A stretch of DNA of 20,345 nucleotides. It comes from a virus. Each line of letters begins with the position of its first letter. The stretch's first letter is position 1. The DNA is taken from IMG/VR virus record IMGVR_UViG_3300037189_007487, positions 1-20,345 of that record; one strand, 5' to 3'. The notes below the pieces were generated by a model. The model made no database searches. It worked only from the letters and a program-made list of their open reading frames with translations, and was not told the DNA's origin. Shown piece after piece: positions 1 to 6,560 of this stretch. A program made the translations under genes and the position numbers.

Positions 1-21
1 TGCGTATAAACCTTTTTCCAT
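1..21 (-). CDS. Start of an unidentified late gene (partial, cut by window edge)
   Basis: Seven codons (MEKGLYA) read leftward out of the window from an ATG at 21. A good ribosome site, AAGGA, lies six bases before the ATG, overlapping the terL stop region, so translation is probably coupled to terL. The position just downstream of the large terminase suggests a portal-region or head-completion gene, but seven residues cannot identify it. Confidence 0.6.
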
Positions 22-30
22 GATCAATCC

Positions 31-1542
31 TTAAACTGTGTAATACCGCTCTGTTCTGCGGCCTTTGAAGTACCTGACTTCCTCTTGCTCATCTGAGTCA
101 ATTCCAATGAAGCCGCCTTGTCGGTAACGGATCAGCGCCTGACTGGTGGAGTCCACAAGGTCATCGTTGTCGCCATTAGGGAAGGCTGCAAGTTCTTCCA
201 TGAGTTCATCAGCCCAGCGGGTATCGGGACACCAGACCACGCCAGATGCAAACAGGTCTGAGATCGCGTTTACACGGGCGATCTTATCGTTTCCTTTGCT
301 TGGTGTGAACTCCTGTAGAGGAACTCCCATCATGCGCAGCTCATAAATCAACGGAGCGCCAGCGGCTTTCTTCTCAATGATCAACGTATCGGGATTCCAT
401 TCCTTCCACATCTCCATTGCCTTCTTTTTGAGTTCAGGGAACTCCATACGCTGTTTAAACGAGTCAAGGACGATGATATTCGGCTTTAGATTGCCCTGCG
501 CATCGGGATGTTGGAAGACACCCCACGTTGTGCAGGCTGAGAAGTCAGCCCTGTTGTTCTTTTCAAAGGCGGTATCCCAGCTTTGAATCAGGTAATCACA
601 GGGAGGCGGTACATCCGACTCCCATATCCGCCACATATCCCGCTTGATGATGGCTGATTCGTTGCCGGTTGGGTTTTGTTGGTATTGCGCTTCCCATTTT
701 GCTGTTGGAAGCTCTGCTTTGAGGGCCTCTAACTCGATTTTTGACCAAAATCCGGGCCAAAGTGGCGTTCCAGAGGGCAAAATAGCCGGAAATTCGATCA
801 CTTCCCACTCATCTACGCCGCCTTTTTCGGAATTCTTGATGATCTGACCGGTCAAATCTCGCTTAGACCAGCGTGTCATCACGATAATGATGGCTCCGCC
901 CGGCTGTAAACGCTGGCGCGGGCCAGATGTGTACCACTCATAGACCCCATCAAAGACTGCGGGGTTGTTTTGGCGGGCTTCTTGTTCTGAGTGCGGGTCA
1001 TCAATGATCAGAATGTCAGCACCCTTACCGGTAACCGCACCACCAACACCAATAGCGAAGTAGTCTCCGCCTTTGTCGGTGTTCCACCGGCCTGCGGCCT
1101 TGGAATCAGAGGACAGTTTGGTGTCAAAGACCTTGGCGAAAGCCTCCGACTGGACTAGGTTTCGGACTTTACGTCCAAACCCGACCGCAAGTTCTGCGGT
1201 GTGAGCAGTCTGAATGATCTTCTTCTCAGGATACTTACCCAGAAACCAAGACGGCAGCAGATAGGAAGCAAACTCAGACTTGGTGTGCCGTGGAGGCATA
1301 TTGATGATTAGACGCTTTAGCGTCCCTGCCGCCACTCTCTCGAAAGCATTAGCCATGATTGCGTGGTGTTTACCGGAAATAAACCCGGGCCACATCTGCG
1401 TGACGAAATACAGGAAGTTCTCCCGGCATCTCTCAACCCTGTCCATCTCCAATAACTGGAAAACCTTAGCCCGATCATCGGGCGGCAAAGAGTTGGCTAT
1501 CCCCAAATACTGGATGATCTCTTCGCGGGTCAATAAACTCAT
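31..1542 (-). CDS. terL: Terminase large subunit (packaging ATPase-nuclease)
   Basis: 503 residues, normal for the family. The protein pumps DNA into the prohead and cuts concatemers. Seen in the sequence: an ATPase Walker A-type motif MPPRHTKSE at residues 82-90, a Walker B LIIDD at about 178-182, and an RNase H-like nuclease half with acidic residues in WDTAF (D323), LIIEKKA (E390) and DDLVDS (about D461-D464). The C-terminal DSTSQALIRYRQGG stretch is typical of the phage terminase group often labelled psiM2_ORF9/TIGR01630 (family from memory). The ATG overlaps the stop of the upstream winged-helix gene as ATGA, which supports both the start and co-translation. The gene is intact, with a GTTTAAAC octamer inside it at 453-460. 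Confidence 0.95.
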   Translation of the reverse strand: MSLLTREEIIQYLGIANSLPPDDRAKVFQLLEMDRVERCRENFLYFVTQMWPGFISGKHHAIMANAFERVAAGTLKRLIINMPPRHTKSEFASYLLPSWFLGKYPEKKIIQTAHTAELAVGFGRKVRNLVQSEAFAKVFDTKLSSDSKAAGRWNTDKGGDYFAIGVGGAVTGKGADILIIDDPHSEQEARQNNPAVFDGVYEWYTSGPRQRLQPGGAIIIVMTRWSKRDLTGQIIKNSEKGGVDEWEVIEFPAILPSGTPLWPGFWSKIELEALKAELPTAKWEAQYQQNPTGNESAIIKRDMWRIWESDVPPPCDYLIQSWDTAFEKNNRADFSACTTWGVFQHPDAQGNLKPNIIVLDSFKQRMEFPELKKKAMEMWKEWNPDTLIIEKKAAGAPLIYELRMMGVPLQEFTPSKGNDKIARVNAISDLFASGVVWCPDTRWADELMEELAAFPNGDNDDLVDSTSQALIRYRQGGFIGIDSDEQEEVRYFKGRRTERYYTV

Positions 1543-1769
1543 AAAGCGGAGATTTCTCTAACAGAACGATCCATCACCTTAATGGAATGGAACTTGTGCG
1601 GCTTTAAGGTCAAGTAGCCATCATCGCGCAAGCGATGCACTATCCGGTGGATATTGGCTTTTGACTTCATGTTCAGACCTTTGGCAATAACTTCATATGA
1701 CGGAGCTATACCGTGGATACGAATGTAAGCCTTGATGAAGTCCAGCACTAATTGTCTGCGAGGGGTCAT
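1539..1769 (-). CDS. LexA-N-like winged-helix DNA-binding protein, no protease domain
   Basis: About 76 residues from the ATG at 1769; a TTG at 1781 would add four. The body (RQLVLDFIKAYIRIHG, APSYEVIAKGLNM, then a helix with NIHRIVHRLRDDGYL) matches the N-terminal winged helix of LexA: helix, turn, recognition helix, beta wing. LexA's C-terminal autoprotease (Ser/Lys dyad) is absent, so this is a stand-alone DNA binder that RecA could not cleave. It sits between probable terS and terL and overlaps terL by ATGA. The 320 bp upstream contain two near-identical CGTTCTYACGAAC palindromes that could be its own operators. No good ribosome site is visible before the ATG, so the start is uncertain. 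Confidence 0.75.
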   Translation of the reverse strand: MTPRRQLVLDFIKAYIRIHGIAPSYEVIAKGLNMKSKANIHRIVHRLRDDGYLTLKPHKFHSIKVMDRSVREISAL

Positions 1770-1788
1770 TTTGATTTTCAAAATCTTT

Positions 1789-1855
1789 CGTTCTTACGAA
1801 CTCAGCATGGTCTTGCTGATGTTTAAACACCGTCAGTTTAAACGTTCTCACGAAC
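1789..1855. promoter_or_regulatory. Candidate operator-promoter block before the winged-helix gene
   Basis: Two copies of CGTTCTYACGAAC (1789-1801 with TTAC, 1843-1855 with TCAC at the centre) flank two GTTTAAAC palindromes (1821-1828, 1836-1843). A third palindrome, GAACGTTC, follows at 1852-1859. On the minus strand TTGCGA is followed after 17 bases by TAAACT, a weak sigma70-like promoter whose -10 lies in the second GTTTAAAC and whose spacer contains an operator copy. This fits repression, perhaps autoregulation, of the downstream leftward genes. The regulator is inferred. Confidence 0.45.
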
Positions 1856-1908
1856 GTTCGCAAGTGTTTTCTGAAAATATATATACCCCGGGGGTGTAAG
1901 TTTTGCGA

Positions 1909-2014
1909 AAGGAAGGGGGAGGTGTTTGGGGGGAGATATTTGGAAGAGTGGATCACAGTGTAAGTGCGGGAGGGGGAGGTAAGCGTGCCATCTGGGGGGT
2001 TGGGGTACGGCAGG
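1909..2014 (+). other. G-rich tract, possible G-quadruplex sequence
   Basis: The noncoding gap 1860-2095 has no convincing gene. On the + strand it contains many runs of three to six G separated by short loops (near 1914-1919, 1929-1934, 1968-1978, 1994-2006), enough for an intramolecular quadruplex on the strand that is the template for leftward transcription. Short frames here change register with the G runs and look accidental. A role as a transcription or replication pause is inference. Confidence 0.4.
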
Positions 2015-2095
2015 GGTCGCCCACACCACGTTTACACGCCACTGCCCCATGCGATGCCAGTAGCTCTGCGATGGGTGCGTGTACACACACTAGCG

Positions 2096-2725
2096 TCATG
2101 CACTAGGCATAGCCTTACTAGCCTTCACAAGCTTGAGGTGTTGACCTAGTTCACGCTTGAGTTGCTCTGCTGTCACTGGCACGTCTGCTTCGCCTGTCAC
2201 TTGTGTAAACAACCCTGATGCTTTACCCAACAGTTCAAGTGCTTTTAATTTCGTACCCTCTTGCTTTGCCTGTTTACTGTGTGCAACCAACTGCCGCATC
2301 ACATACCGCTTTGTACTCGCCATATCCTCTGCGAGGTGTTCCGCTGTTTCCTCTAACGCATCTGCCACAAGTGCTTGAACCCTTGGGTCACGGCTCAGCT
2401 TGTATGCGCTAGTCGTGATTGTGCTGTCGCTACCTGTCTGCTGAGGGTAAGCATCACGGTAGGCTTGGCGATAGGTTTTTCCCTGCACCAACCCCTGTGC
2501 GAATAGAGTCATTGCCGCTGTCATTGGCTTAGGTCTTTCCCCTCTATCACTCCCTATCGGTTTACCGTCTGTTGTCCTTACTGTAGGTGCATCTGCGTGA
2601 GCGGCAAGCCGTTCAGCTTCGCTGAGTTCACCGTCCCCCCAACTGTTCGCATCGCCGTCCTGATCCAGATCCTGCTCTGCCATTTCCAACGCTCTCAGGT
2701 ACTCATCCTTGCTGACCTTGTCCAT
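2096..2725 (-). CDS. terS: Probable terminase small subunit
   Basis: 209 residues from the ATG at 2725, chosen because GGAG lies seven bases upstream; a GTG 27 bases earlier has no ribosome site. The first 75 residues are acidic and probably flexible. Residues from about 80 (FAQGLVQGKTYRQAYRDAYP, then AYKLSRDPRVQALV) match the DNA-binding helix-turn-helix of small terminases, which recognise repeated units in the packaging site. A long helix follows, and the C-terminus is lysine-rich. Position upstream of terL, with one small gene between, agrees. The small subunit would form a ring that loads viral DNA onto the motor. No family search was possible, so the call rests on motif shape and position. 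Confidence 0.75.
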   Translation of the reverse strand: MDKVSKDEYLRALEMAEQDLDQDGDANSWGDGELSEAERLAAHADAPTVRTTDGKPIGSDRGERPKPMTAAMTLFAQGLVQGKTYRQAYRDAYPQQTGSDSTITTSAYKLSRDPRVQALVADALEETAEHLAEDMASTKRYVMRQLVAHSKQAKQEGTKLKALELLGKASGLFTQVTGEADVPVTAEQLKRELGQHLKLVKASKAMPSA

Positions 2726-2737
2726 GCCCAATCTCCA

Positions 2738-2756
2738 TAAGTTAGTAAGCACTCAC
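2738..2756. repeat. 19-bp direct repeat, copy 1
   Basis: TAAGTTAGTAAGCACTCAC, identical to 3144-3162. This copy lies just upstream of the terS ribosome site, inside its leader. The last 12 bases (GTAAGCACTCAC) are an imperfect dyad. The two copies bracket the DnaA-box region in the same orientation. Confidence 0.8.
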
Positions 2757-2797
2757 ACACTTAGCCTCAACCTGTACGTTTAAACAGTACTGTTCGC

Positions 2798-2826
2798 ATT
2801 ATCAGTGCTTCGCACCGACCTGTCAA
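2798..2826 (-). promoter_or_regulatory. Strong sigma70-type promoter for the leftward terminase genes
   Basis: On the minus strand TTGACA (2826-2821) is followed after exactly 17 bases by GATAAT (2803-2798). This is one mismatch from full consensus at ideal spacing. The predicted start is near 2791, leaving a leader of about 65 nt that contains GTTTAAAC (2778-2785) and the 19-bp repeat before terS. The -35 box is two bases from the first DnaA box, so DnaA binding could affect it. Confidence 0.75.
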
Positions 2827-2827
2827 C

Positions 2828-2938
2828 TTATCCACATATCCACAACTTGTTAATGTGCATAACCCTGTGGATACTGTGAATAACTTCCCGACCACTGTGC
2901 ATAACCACTTATCCACACTGGTTTAAACCTTATCCACA
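2828..2938. other. Cluster of DnaA boxes, candidate replication origin
   Basis: Six perfect matches to TTATNCACA in 111 bp: 2828-2836, 2909-2917 and 2930-2938 on the + strand, and 2854-2862, 2875-2883 and 2896-2904 on the minus strand. Two one-mismatch boxes lie at 2836-2844 and 2866-2874. The cluster sits where transcription diverges, beside an AT-rich tract. One GTTTAAAC (2921-2928) lies between the last two boxes. By analogy with bacterial and plasmid origins this is a site where host DnaA would load and open DNA. Origin function is inferred; the box cluster is directly seen. Confidence 0.8.
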
Positions 2939-2944
2939 TGGGTC

Positions 2945-3183
2945 TAGGACGCATTTAAACACCCCTAGAAGCGATTTTTATTTTTACCCTCATCTACCCC
3001 TTACCTTTCGGTTTTCCCCGCCTTGTAGCCCGTTTTAAGCGTTTTAGAATACTTTCGTTAATTACCCTATTTTCTGAAACCTTACGTATTCATTCTCCTA
3101 GAAAACCACCCAACTAATATAAATACACTGCAAATCCATCGGCTAAGTTAGTAAGCACTCACTTCAACTATTTTTAATTTTTT
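2945..3183 (+). other. AT-rich noncoding tract next to the DnaA boxes
   Basis: About 240 bp without a gene. The + strand is strikingly poor in G and rich in T/A and C, with blocks such as GATTTTTATTTTTACC near 2972 and TTTTTAATTTTTTTTG near 3171. This is the expected character of a DNA unwinding element beside an origin. It also contains ATTTAAAC (2953-2960), a one-base variant of the genome-wide octamer. Confidence 0.45.
3144..3162. repeat. 19-bp direct repeat, copy 2
   Basis: Identical to 2738-2756 over 19 bases and in the same orientation, 406 bp apart. It lies at the right edge of the AT-rich tract, upstream of the first rightward genes. The pair suggests a shared operator limiting both arms, or an iteron-like element of the origin. 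Confidence 0.8.
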
Positions 3184-3189
3184 TTGTCA

Positions 3190-3233
3190 GCGTGTAAACG
3201 CATCTGTCACCTATGGCGTTGTAGTACTATCAC
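3190..3233 (+). promoter_or_regulatory. Phage early promoter-like block, copy A
   Basis: GCGTGTAAAC (3190-3199) followed by GCGTTGTAGTACTATCAC (3216-3233). Both parts recur upstream of 4490, where 15 of 18 bases of the second block match. The core resembles a -10 region (TGTAGT, TATAGT in copy B), but no good -35 stands at 17 bp, so it may use an activator or an unusual polymerase contact. It would start the rightward operon, with the first ATG at 3256. Confidence 0.55.
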
Positions 3234-3255
3234 AACCAACCGCACTATCACTATC

Positions 3256-3387
3256 ATGACCAAGTCACTCAAAGCCGTAATCGAAACCCTGTTAGCCCAA
3301 GGCATGACCAAGCACCAAGTGCTTGAAACCCTTGCCAATGAATACTGGGTTGACCAGTCTGTCGCACGTTTTCTTGCCACTGTTTAA
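3256..3387 (+). CDS. Small protein of unknown function (43 aa)
   Basis: I do not recognise this gene. The 43-residue product starts MTKSLKAVIETLLAQG and looks like two or three short helices, possibly a mini helix-turn-helix (KHQVLETLANEYWVDQS). No Shine-Dalgarno sequence is visible before the ATG, unlike the following genes, so it may be read from a short leader just after the promoter-like block. Longer upstream starts would read through that block and are rejected. Its stop codon is formed by the octamer GTTTAAAC (3382-3389), giving a Val-stop ending shared with several neighbours. Confidence 0.6.
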   Translation: MTKSLKAVIETLLAQGMTKHQVLETLANEYWVDQSVARFLATV

Positions 3388-3411
3388 ACCAACCACTTGA
3401 AAGGTATTGCT

Positions 3412-3723
3412 ATGCAATCAGTCAACCAACAAATCCTCAAAGCCCACTTGATGGGTTGGGCTGAAAAAATCCTGCGCTCTGCCCATAAAGACTTTGCGCT
3501 CAACCCAAACGCTGTCAATTGGAACAACCTCATGCGAGCCATGTTTGTCTACCAACAATCCGAATTTGCAGTGCGCTCTTACTCAATTGACCATGCCAAA
3601 TTGGTTGACGCACTTGATGCCGATCAGGCTGATTGGGCTGACGTTGTCTGCATGGCAACCGTAGGTCAGACATTGCGTGATGCTGTACCAACCGCCGAAT
3701 TCGTCAACATCGAAACCGTTTAA
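3412..3723 (+). CDS. Hypothetical protein, 103 aa
   Basis: I do not recognise this gene. It starts at the ATG at 3412 with GAAAGG seven bases before it; a TTG five codons upstream has no ribosome site. The sequence is mostly helical and aromatic-rich (LMGWAEKILRSAHKDF, WNNLMRAMFVYQQSEF), with a conserved-looking WADVVCMATVGQTLRDAVPT near the end. There is no signal peptide or membrane segment. It is the second gene of the rightward operon; the stop is again inside GTTTAAAC (3718-3725). Position after the origin suggests early expression. Confidence 0.8.
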   Translation: MQSVNQQILKAHLMGWAEKILRSAHKDFALNPNAVNWNNLMRAMFVYQQSEFAVRSYSIDHAKLVDALDADQADWADVVCMATVGQTLRDAVPTAEFVNIETV

Positions 3724-3744
3724 ACACAACCCTGAAAGACCATC

Positions 3745-3996
3745 ATGACCTACACCGAAATGAACCGTGCCGCCGTGGCAAAAGTTAGCGGCTACTCACT
3801 TGCTCAATGCGAGTACGCCATTGCTGACATTCACTCAACCCTCGCCCTGTATGACCGTGACCTTGCTCACCCCTACGTGGCAAAGCTCTACGCTGAACTG
3901 GATGCCGTGCGTGACCGCCGCATGGTCTTGCAGTCCAAGTCACTCCGCACCCGCCGTGCGATCCGCTCCGCTCACCTGTTAATCGACTCACTCTGA
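3745..3996 (+). CDS. Hypothetical protein, 83 aa, helical and basic at the C-terminus
   Basis: Unrecognised. The GAAAG ribosome site is six bases before the ATG. The first 55 residues look like two helices (CEYAIADIHSTLALY, VAKLYAELDAVRDRR) that could form a helical hairpin, and the tail is basic (SKSLRTRRAIRSAH), so nucleic-acid contact is possible. The stop is TGA, and GTTTAAAC (4000-4007) then fills the gap up to the next ATG. Confidence 0.75.
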   Translation: MTYTEMNRAAVAKVSGYSLAQCEYAIADIHSTLALYDRDLAHPYVAKLYAELDAVRDRRMVLQSKSLRTRRAIRSAHLLIDSL

Positions 3997-4007
3997 AAGG
4001 TTTAAAC

Positions 4008-4190
4008 ATGGACTCAATCACCGCAACAGGAATCGCCGAGGGTTGGATTGATTGCGACAGCGAGGATCAATACCTACAGGCATGGCAGACACTGGTTGAC
4101 ACTGGTCTGGCATGGCAACTGCAAGGTTGGTTCGGACGCACTGCCGCCGCATTGATCGATGCAGGGCATATCACCGCACCGTCCAAGTGA
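4008..4190 (+). CDS. Small conserved phage-type protein, 60 aa
   Basis: The ATG follows GAAAGG, with GTTTAAAC between ribosome site and start codon, so the octamer is inside the translation initiation region. The product has the recurrent phage pattern AWQTLVDTGLAWQLQGWFGRTAAALIDAG (quoted here in parts: AWQTLVDTG, then LQGWFGRTAAALI). I remember similar uncharacterised short proteins in many phages, possibly a DUF7417-like family; that assignment is unverified. It is acidic, with no membrane segment. The function is unknown. Confidence 0.8.
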   Translation: MDSITATGIAEGWIDCDSEDQYLQAWQTLVDTGLAWQLQGWFGRTAAALIDAGHITAPSK

Positions 4191-4197
4191 TTTCAGC

Positions 4198-4235
4198 GAT
4201 AAGCCCGATCAGGGCTTATCAGTGGCATCACCACT
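4198..4235 (+). promoter_or_regulatory. Two tandem intercistronic hairpins
   Basis: GATAAGCCC (4198-4206) pairs perfectly with GGGCTTATC (4212-4220) over a five-base loop, directly followed by AGTGG (4221-4225) pairing with CCACT (4231-4235). No T-run follows, so this is not a standard terminator. It more likely protects mRNA ends or attenuates transcription into the next gene. Confidence 0.55.
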
Positions 4236-4261
4236 ACTTCAACAACTCTGAAAGGCAAACT

Positions 4262-4420
4262 ATGTACAACATTCTTACAACCCTGCTTGCTACTGCACTG
4301 ATTATTTTCGGATCACAAAGTCTGGACGGCGGCTTGCTGTTTAAATTGGCACTGATTGTCGGCGGCATCTACCTTGGTCATGTGATGACCGATGCCTTAA
4401 ATAAATCTGACGGCGTGTAA
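4262..4420 (+). CDS. Small membrane protein, 52 aa
   Basis: This starts at the ATG at 4262 with GAAAGG eight bases upstream. Two hydrophobic segments (about residues 3-17, YNILTTLLATALIIFG, and 27-43, LLFKLALIVGGIYLGHV) predict a two-pass inner-membrane hairpin with a short polar loop SLDGG. There are no holin hallmarks beyond size, and it lies among early genes rather than beside an endolysin, so a lysis role is not supported. Its stop is in GTGTAAAC, which is also the upstream half of the promoter-like block for the next gene. Confidence 0.75.
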   Translation: MYNILTTLLATALIIFGSQSLDGGLLFKLALIVGGIYLGHVMTDALNKSDGV

Positions 4421-4455
4421 ACCGATCCGCTGTTTATACGTTATAGTACTAGCAC
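4413..4455 (+). promoter_or_regulatory. Phage early promoter-like block, copy B
   Basis: GCGTGTAAAC (4413-4422) and ACGTTATAGTACTAGCAC (4438-4455) repeat the arrangement at 3190-3233 with almost the same spacing. TATAGT (4442-4447) is a good -10. ACTAGCAC (4448-4455) is also found in the copy before 6617. It would give a separate start for the SprT-like/ATPase/VWA genes. Confidence 0.6.
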
Positions 4456-4489
4456 TCACACAACAACTATCACTAGCAAAGGAAAAATC

Positions 4490-5071
4490 ATGGAACACAA
4501 GACAAGAGAGGATTGGTTGCAAGCGGCGGTTGCCGAATTGCGTCCAATGTTTGACCTGTTAGGTAGACCACTCGCAACCAACATTCGGGTGTCGTGCGGT
4601 TATCCGCTCAACTTCAAACGCAACAAACGCTTGGGTGATTGCCATGCGTCCACTGAATCCGCTGACCGCTCAATGGAGATATTCATTGCCCCGACAGTAG
4701 ACAAACCCATAGAGGTGTTCACCGTGTTGCTGTCGCAACTCTGCCGCACGACATCTGGTGCGCTGTCTTATGGTACTAGCTACGGTGTCATTGCTAGTGC
4801 TATGGGACTTGATGGATCTGCAACTGGTTGGAAAGTAATCACCCGCTCAATCGATTTCCCTAGCACCTATCACGACATGATCATGGGTTTGGGTGCATAC
4901 CCACACGCTGAAATGTCCATCTCTGAGGTTAAGACTCAGAACACCAGAATGCTCAAGGCATTCTGTCCAGTGTGCGATTACACCGTGCGACTGTCTACCA
5001 AATGGGCGTTGCTTGGTCTGCCTGTCTGCCCACTGGACTCTACAACTTTCACCCTTGCCCCAACCGTTTAA
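4490..5071 (+). CDS. SprT-like zinc-ribbon protein with lost HExxH (pseudo-protease)
   Basis: 193 residues with the layout I remember for phage SprT-like metallopeptidases: an N-terminal region, a catalytic helix before an A-MGLDG segment, LGAYPHAE, a KTQNTRMLKAFCPVC zinc ribbon, and a KW-GLPVCP ending. At the catalytic helix, where HExxH is expected, residues 82-86 read S-Q-L-C-R in VLLSQLCRTTSG, and the following HG-type ligand position reads YG. The zinc ribbon keeps C159, C162 and C180, but the fourth ligand position is D183. The reading frame is intact and the ribosome site (AAAGGAAAAA) good, so this looks like a retained non-catalytic relative rather than a pseudogene. It precedes the ATPase and VWA genes and may deliver substrates to them. 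It ends in GTTTAAAC (5066-5073). Confidence 0.6.
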   Translation: MEHKTREDWLQAAVAELRPMFDLLGRPLATNIRVSCGYPLNFKRNKRLGDCHASTESADRSMEIFIAPTVDKPIEVFTVLLSQLCRTTSGALSYGTSYGVIASAMGLDGSATGWKVITRSIDFPSTYHDMIMGLGAYPHAEMSISEVKTQNTRMLKAFCPVCDYTVRLSTKWALLGLPVCPLDSTTFTLAPTV

Positions 5072-5089
5072 ACATAAAGGAAAACCACA

Positions 5090-6547
5090 ATGAACATTCA
5101 GCAAGCCACTCTCAAAGTCCTGTCAATGGGTACAGGCAAAATCCTCGGTGCGTATAAATTCCATGTGGGAGAGGATCTGCCCACTGTCAATGCCAATGCC
5201 ACTTGTGCTAGGGCGTTAGCCCAAATGGTGATGGACGACAAAATATCTTTTGAGAATATTCAGTCCTGCCCTGTATTCATGCCGACTGCACCCGCCGCCG
5301 CTGTTGACAGCGTCAAGCTTGATGCTGTTGCCGCCGTGGCTAACCGCTCAGAGTCAATCGCACTTGAGGTGCGTGGCATGGTCAATGACGCTGTACGTGC
5401 CGCCGCTCATGCCGTCACCATGTCGGACAACTCAATCAATAGAGTTAAGACCGCCATCGATGAGATGAACGAACGCATTGAATCATTCGTTCAAAAGCCT
5501 GTGACAATTGATACCAGTACTGTGCAAGCGGCAGTGGCTAGTACTATCGCAAAAGAATTCGATGCGTTTAAACGTATCGTGGCTGACGCACACGCTGAGT
5601 CAATCGTGGCTGATGCCGCCGCCGTCCACATTGTGGATCGCCGCTCTGCCTTGGACGTATTCGGCATCGATATACGTGAACGCAATGGCGATCCAGTGAT
5701 GGTTGACATCTTTAATCACCCTGCCGCACCGTCCATCGATAAGCACTGGGTATGGTCAGAAAAGATCTTACGTGCGATCCTTGGGGTGCAGGGTACGCAT
5801 GACAACCTGTTCTTTGGCGGTGCTAAGGGTACAGGCAAGTCTCAAACCGCCGAACAATTTGCCGCATTCACCGGACGCAATTACGTGCGTTTCCAATTCA
5901 CCAAATACACCACTGCAATGGATTTTATGGGCGGCAAAGGTATGTCTAAGGGTGACACCGTGTTTGAAAAGGGTGCAGTGCTTGCAGGACTGACAACCCC
6001 TAGCACCGTGGTGCTGTTGGACGAAATCAGTATGACTGATGCGGGTGAGTTGGCTATCCTTAACGGTTTTCTTGAGCCTAACCCTGTGATCAGCTATGGC
6101 GGTGAGGTTCACCGCCGTGCAAACGGTGTCGTGGTGTTCGGTGCTGATAACACCCTGACATCTGGCGATGAGTCCGGTCTGTATGGCGGCACTCGCCGTT
6201 TAAACACTGCCACTGCCGAACGCTTTGCGTCAGTGATTAAGTTTGAACACATGACACCCGCAATGGAGATCGACATTGTGTGCCGCCGCACTGGTTGCAG
6301 TAAGCAGTTAGCTACCCATGTGGTCAAAGCACTGAATGCATTCAGAGCCAAGGTTGATTCGGGCGACATCATCGATGCACCGTCCATTCGCCAAACCATG
6401 TACTTCATCAAGAATCTGCGACTGATGACCGTTGATGACGCATGGGCGGCGGCAATCGGTAACCGTCAACCGTCAGAGTCAGCCATCGCCGTGCAAGCAA
6501 TCAAGACCGCTTGCATCAATGCCGAATTCATCGAAAAGAATCTGTAA
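5090..6547 (+). CDS. MoxR/CobS-type AAA+ ATPase
   Basis: 485 residues. The first 190 or so are mainly helical with likely coiled-coil (SINRVKTAIDEMNERIESF). The AAA+ core begins near residue 215: Walker A GGAKGTGKS at 243-251, Walker B VVLLDEIS with D311-E312, a sensor-1-like GADNTLT, and an arginine-finger candidate in TRRLNTATAERFASV. This is the AAA_5 pattern of MoxR and CobS. Such ATPases form hexameric rings that remodel partners holding a VWA domain; the next gene encodes one. Homologues in phages are often labelled cobaltochelatase CobS, but no cobalamin gene is nearby, so a chaperone role is more likely. A GTTTAAAC lies in the core at 6198-6205 and another at 5566-5573. Ribosome site AAAGGAAAA. 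Confidence 0.9.
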   Translation: MNIQQATLKVLSMGTGKILGAYKFHVGEDLPTVNANATCARALAQMVMDDKISFENIQSCPVFMPTAPAAAVDSVKLDAVAAVANRSESIALEVRGMVNDAVRAAAHAVTMSDNSINRVKTAIDEMNERIESFVQKPVTIDTSTVQAAVASTIAKEFDAFKRIVADAHAESIVADAAAVHIVDRRSALDVFGIDIRERNGDPVMVDIFNHPAAPSIDKHWVWSEKILRAILGVQGTHDNLFFGGAKGTGKSQTAEQFAAFTGRNYVRFQFTKYTTAMDFMGGKGMSKGDTVFEKGAVLAGLTTPSTVVLLDEISMTDAGELAILNGFLEPNPVISYGGEVHRRANGVVVFGADNTLTSGDESGLYGGTRRLNTATAERFASVIKFEHMTPAMEIDIVCRRTGCSKQLATHVVKALNAFRAKVDSGDIIDAPSIRQTMYFIKNLRLMTVDDAWAAAIGNRQPSESAIAVQAIKTACINAEFIEKNL

Positions 6548-6560
6548 TCAGTCAACCAGT

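Noticed and set aside
596-847. Frames antisense to terL and similar ones antisense to the ATPase and primase-helicase genes
   Set aside because: They are shadows of well-supported genes, without ribosome sites or protein-like composition.
1693-2149. Three or four overlapping frames of 60-87 codons on both strands
   Set aside because: They lie over the G-rich gap and promoter region, contradict each other in frame, have no ribosome sites and end within neighbouring genes.
2738-3162. Attachment site (att) pair
   Set aside because: There is no integrase or excisionase nearby and no tRNA end; the repeats frame an origin and promoters instead.
4490-5071. Frameshift or sequencing error as cause of the lost HExxH in the SprT-like gene
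   Set aside because: Residues before and after the site stay in the same frame with family-like motifs, and no other frame restores HExxH.
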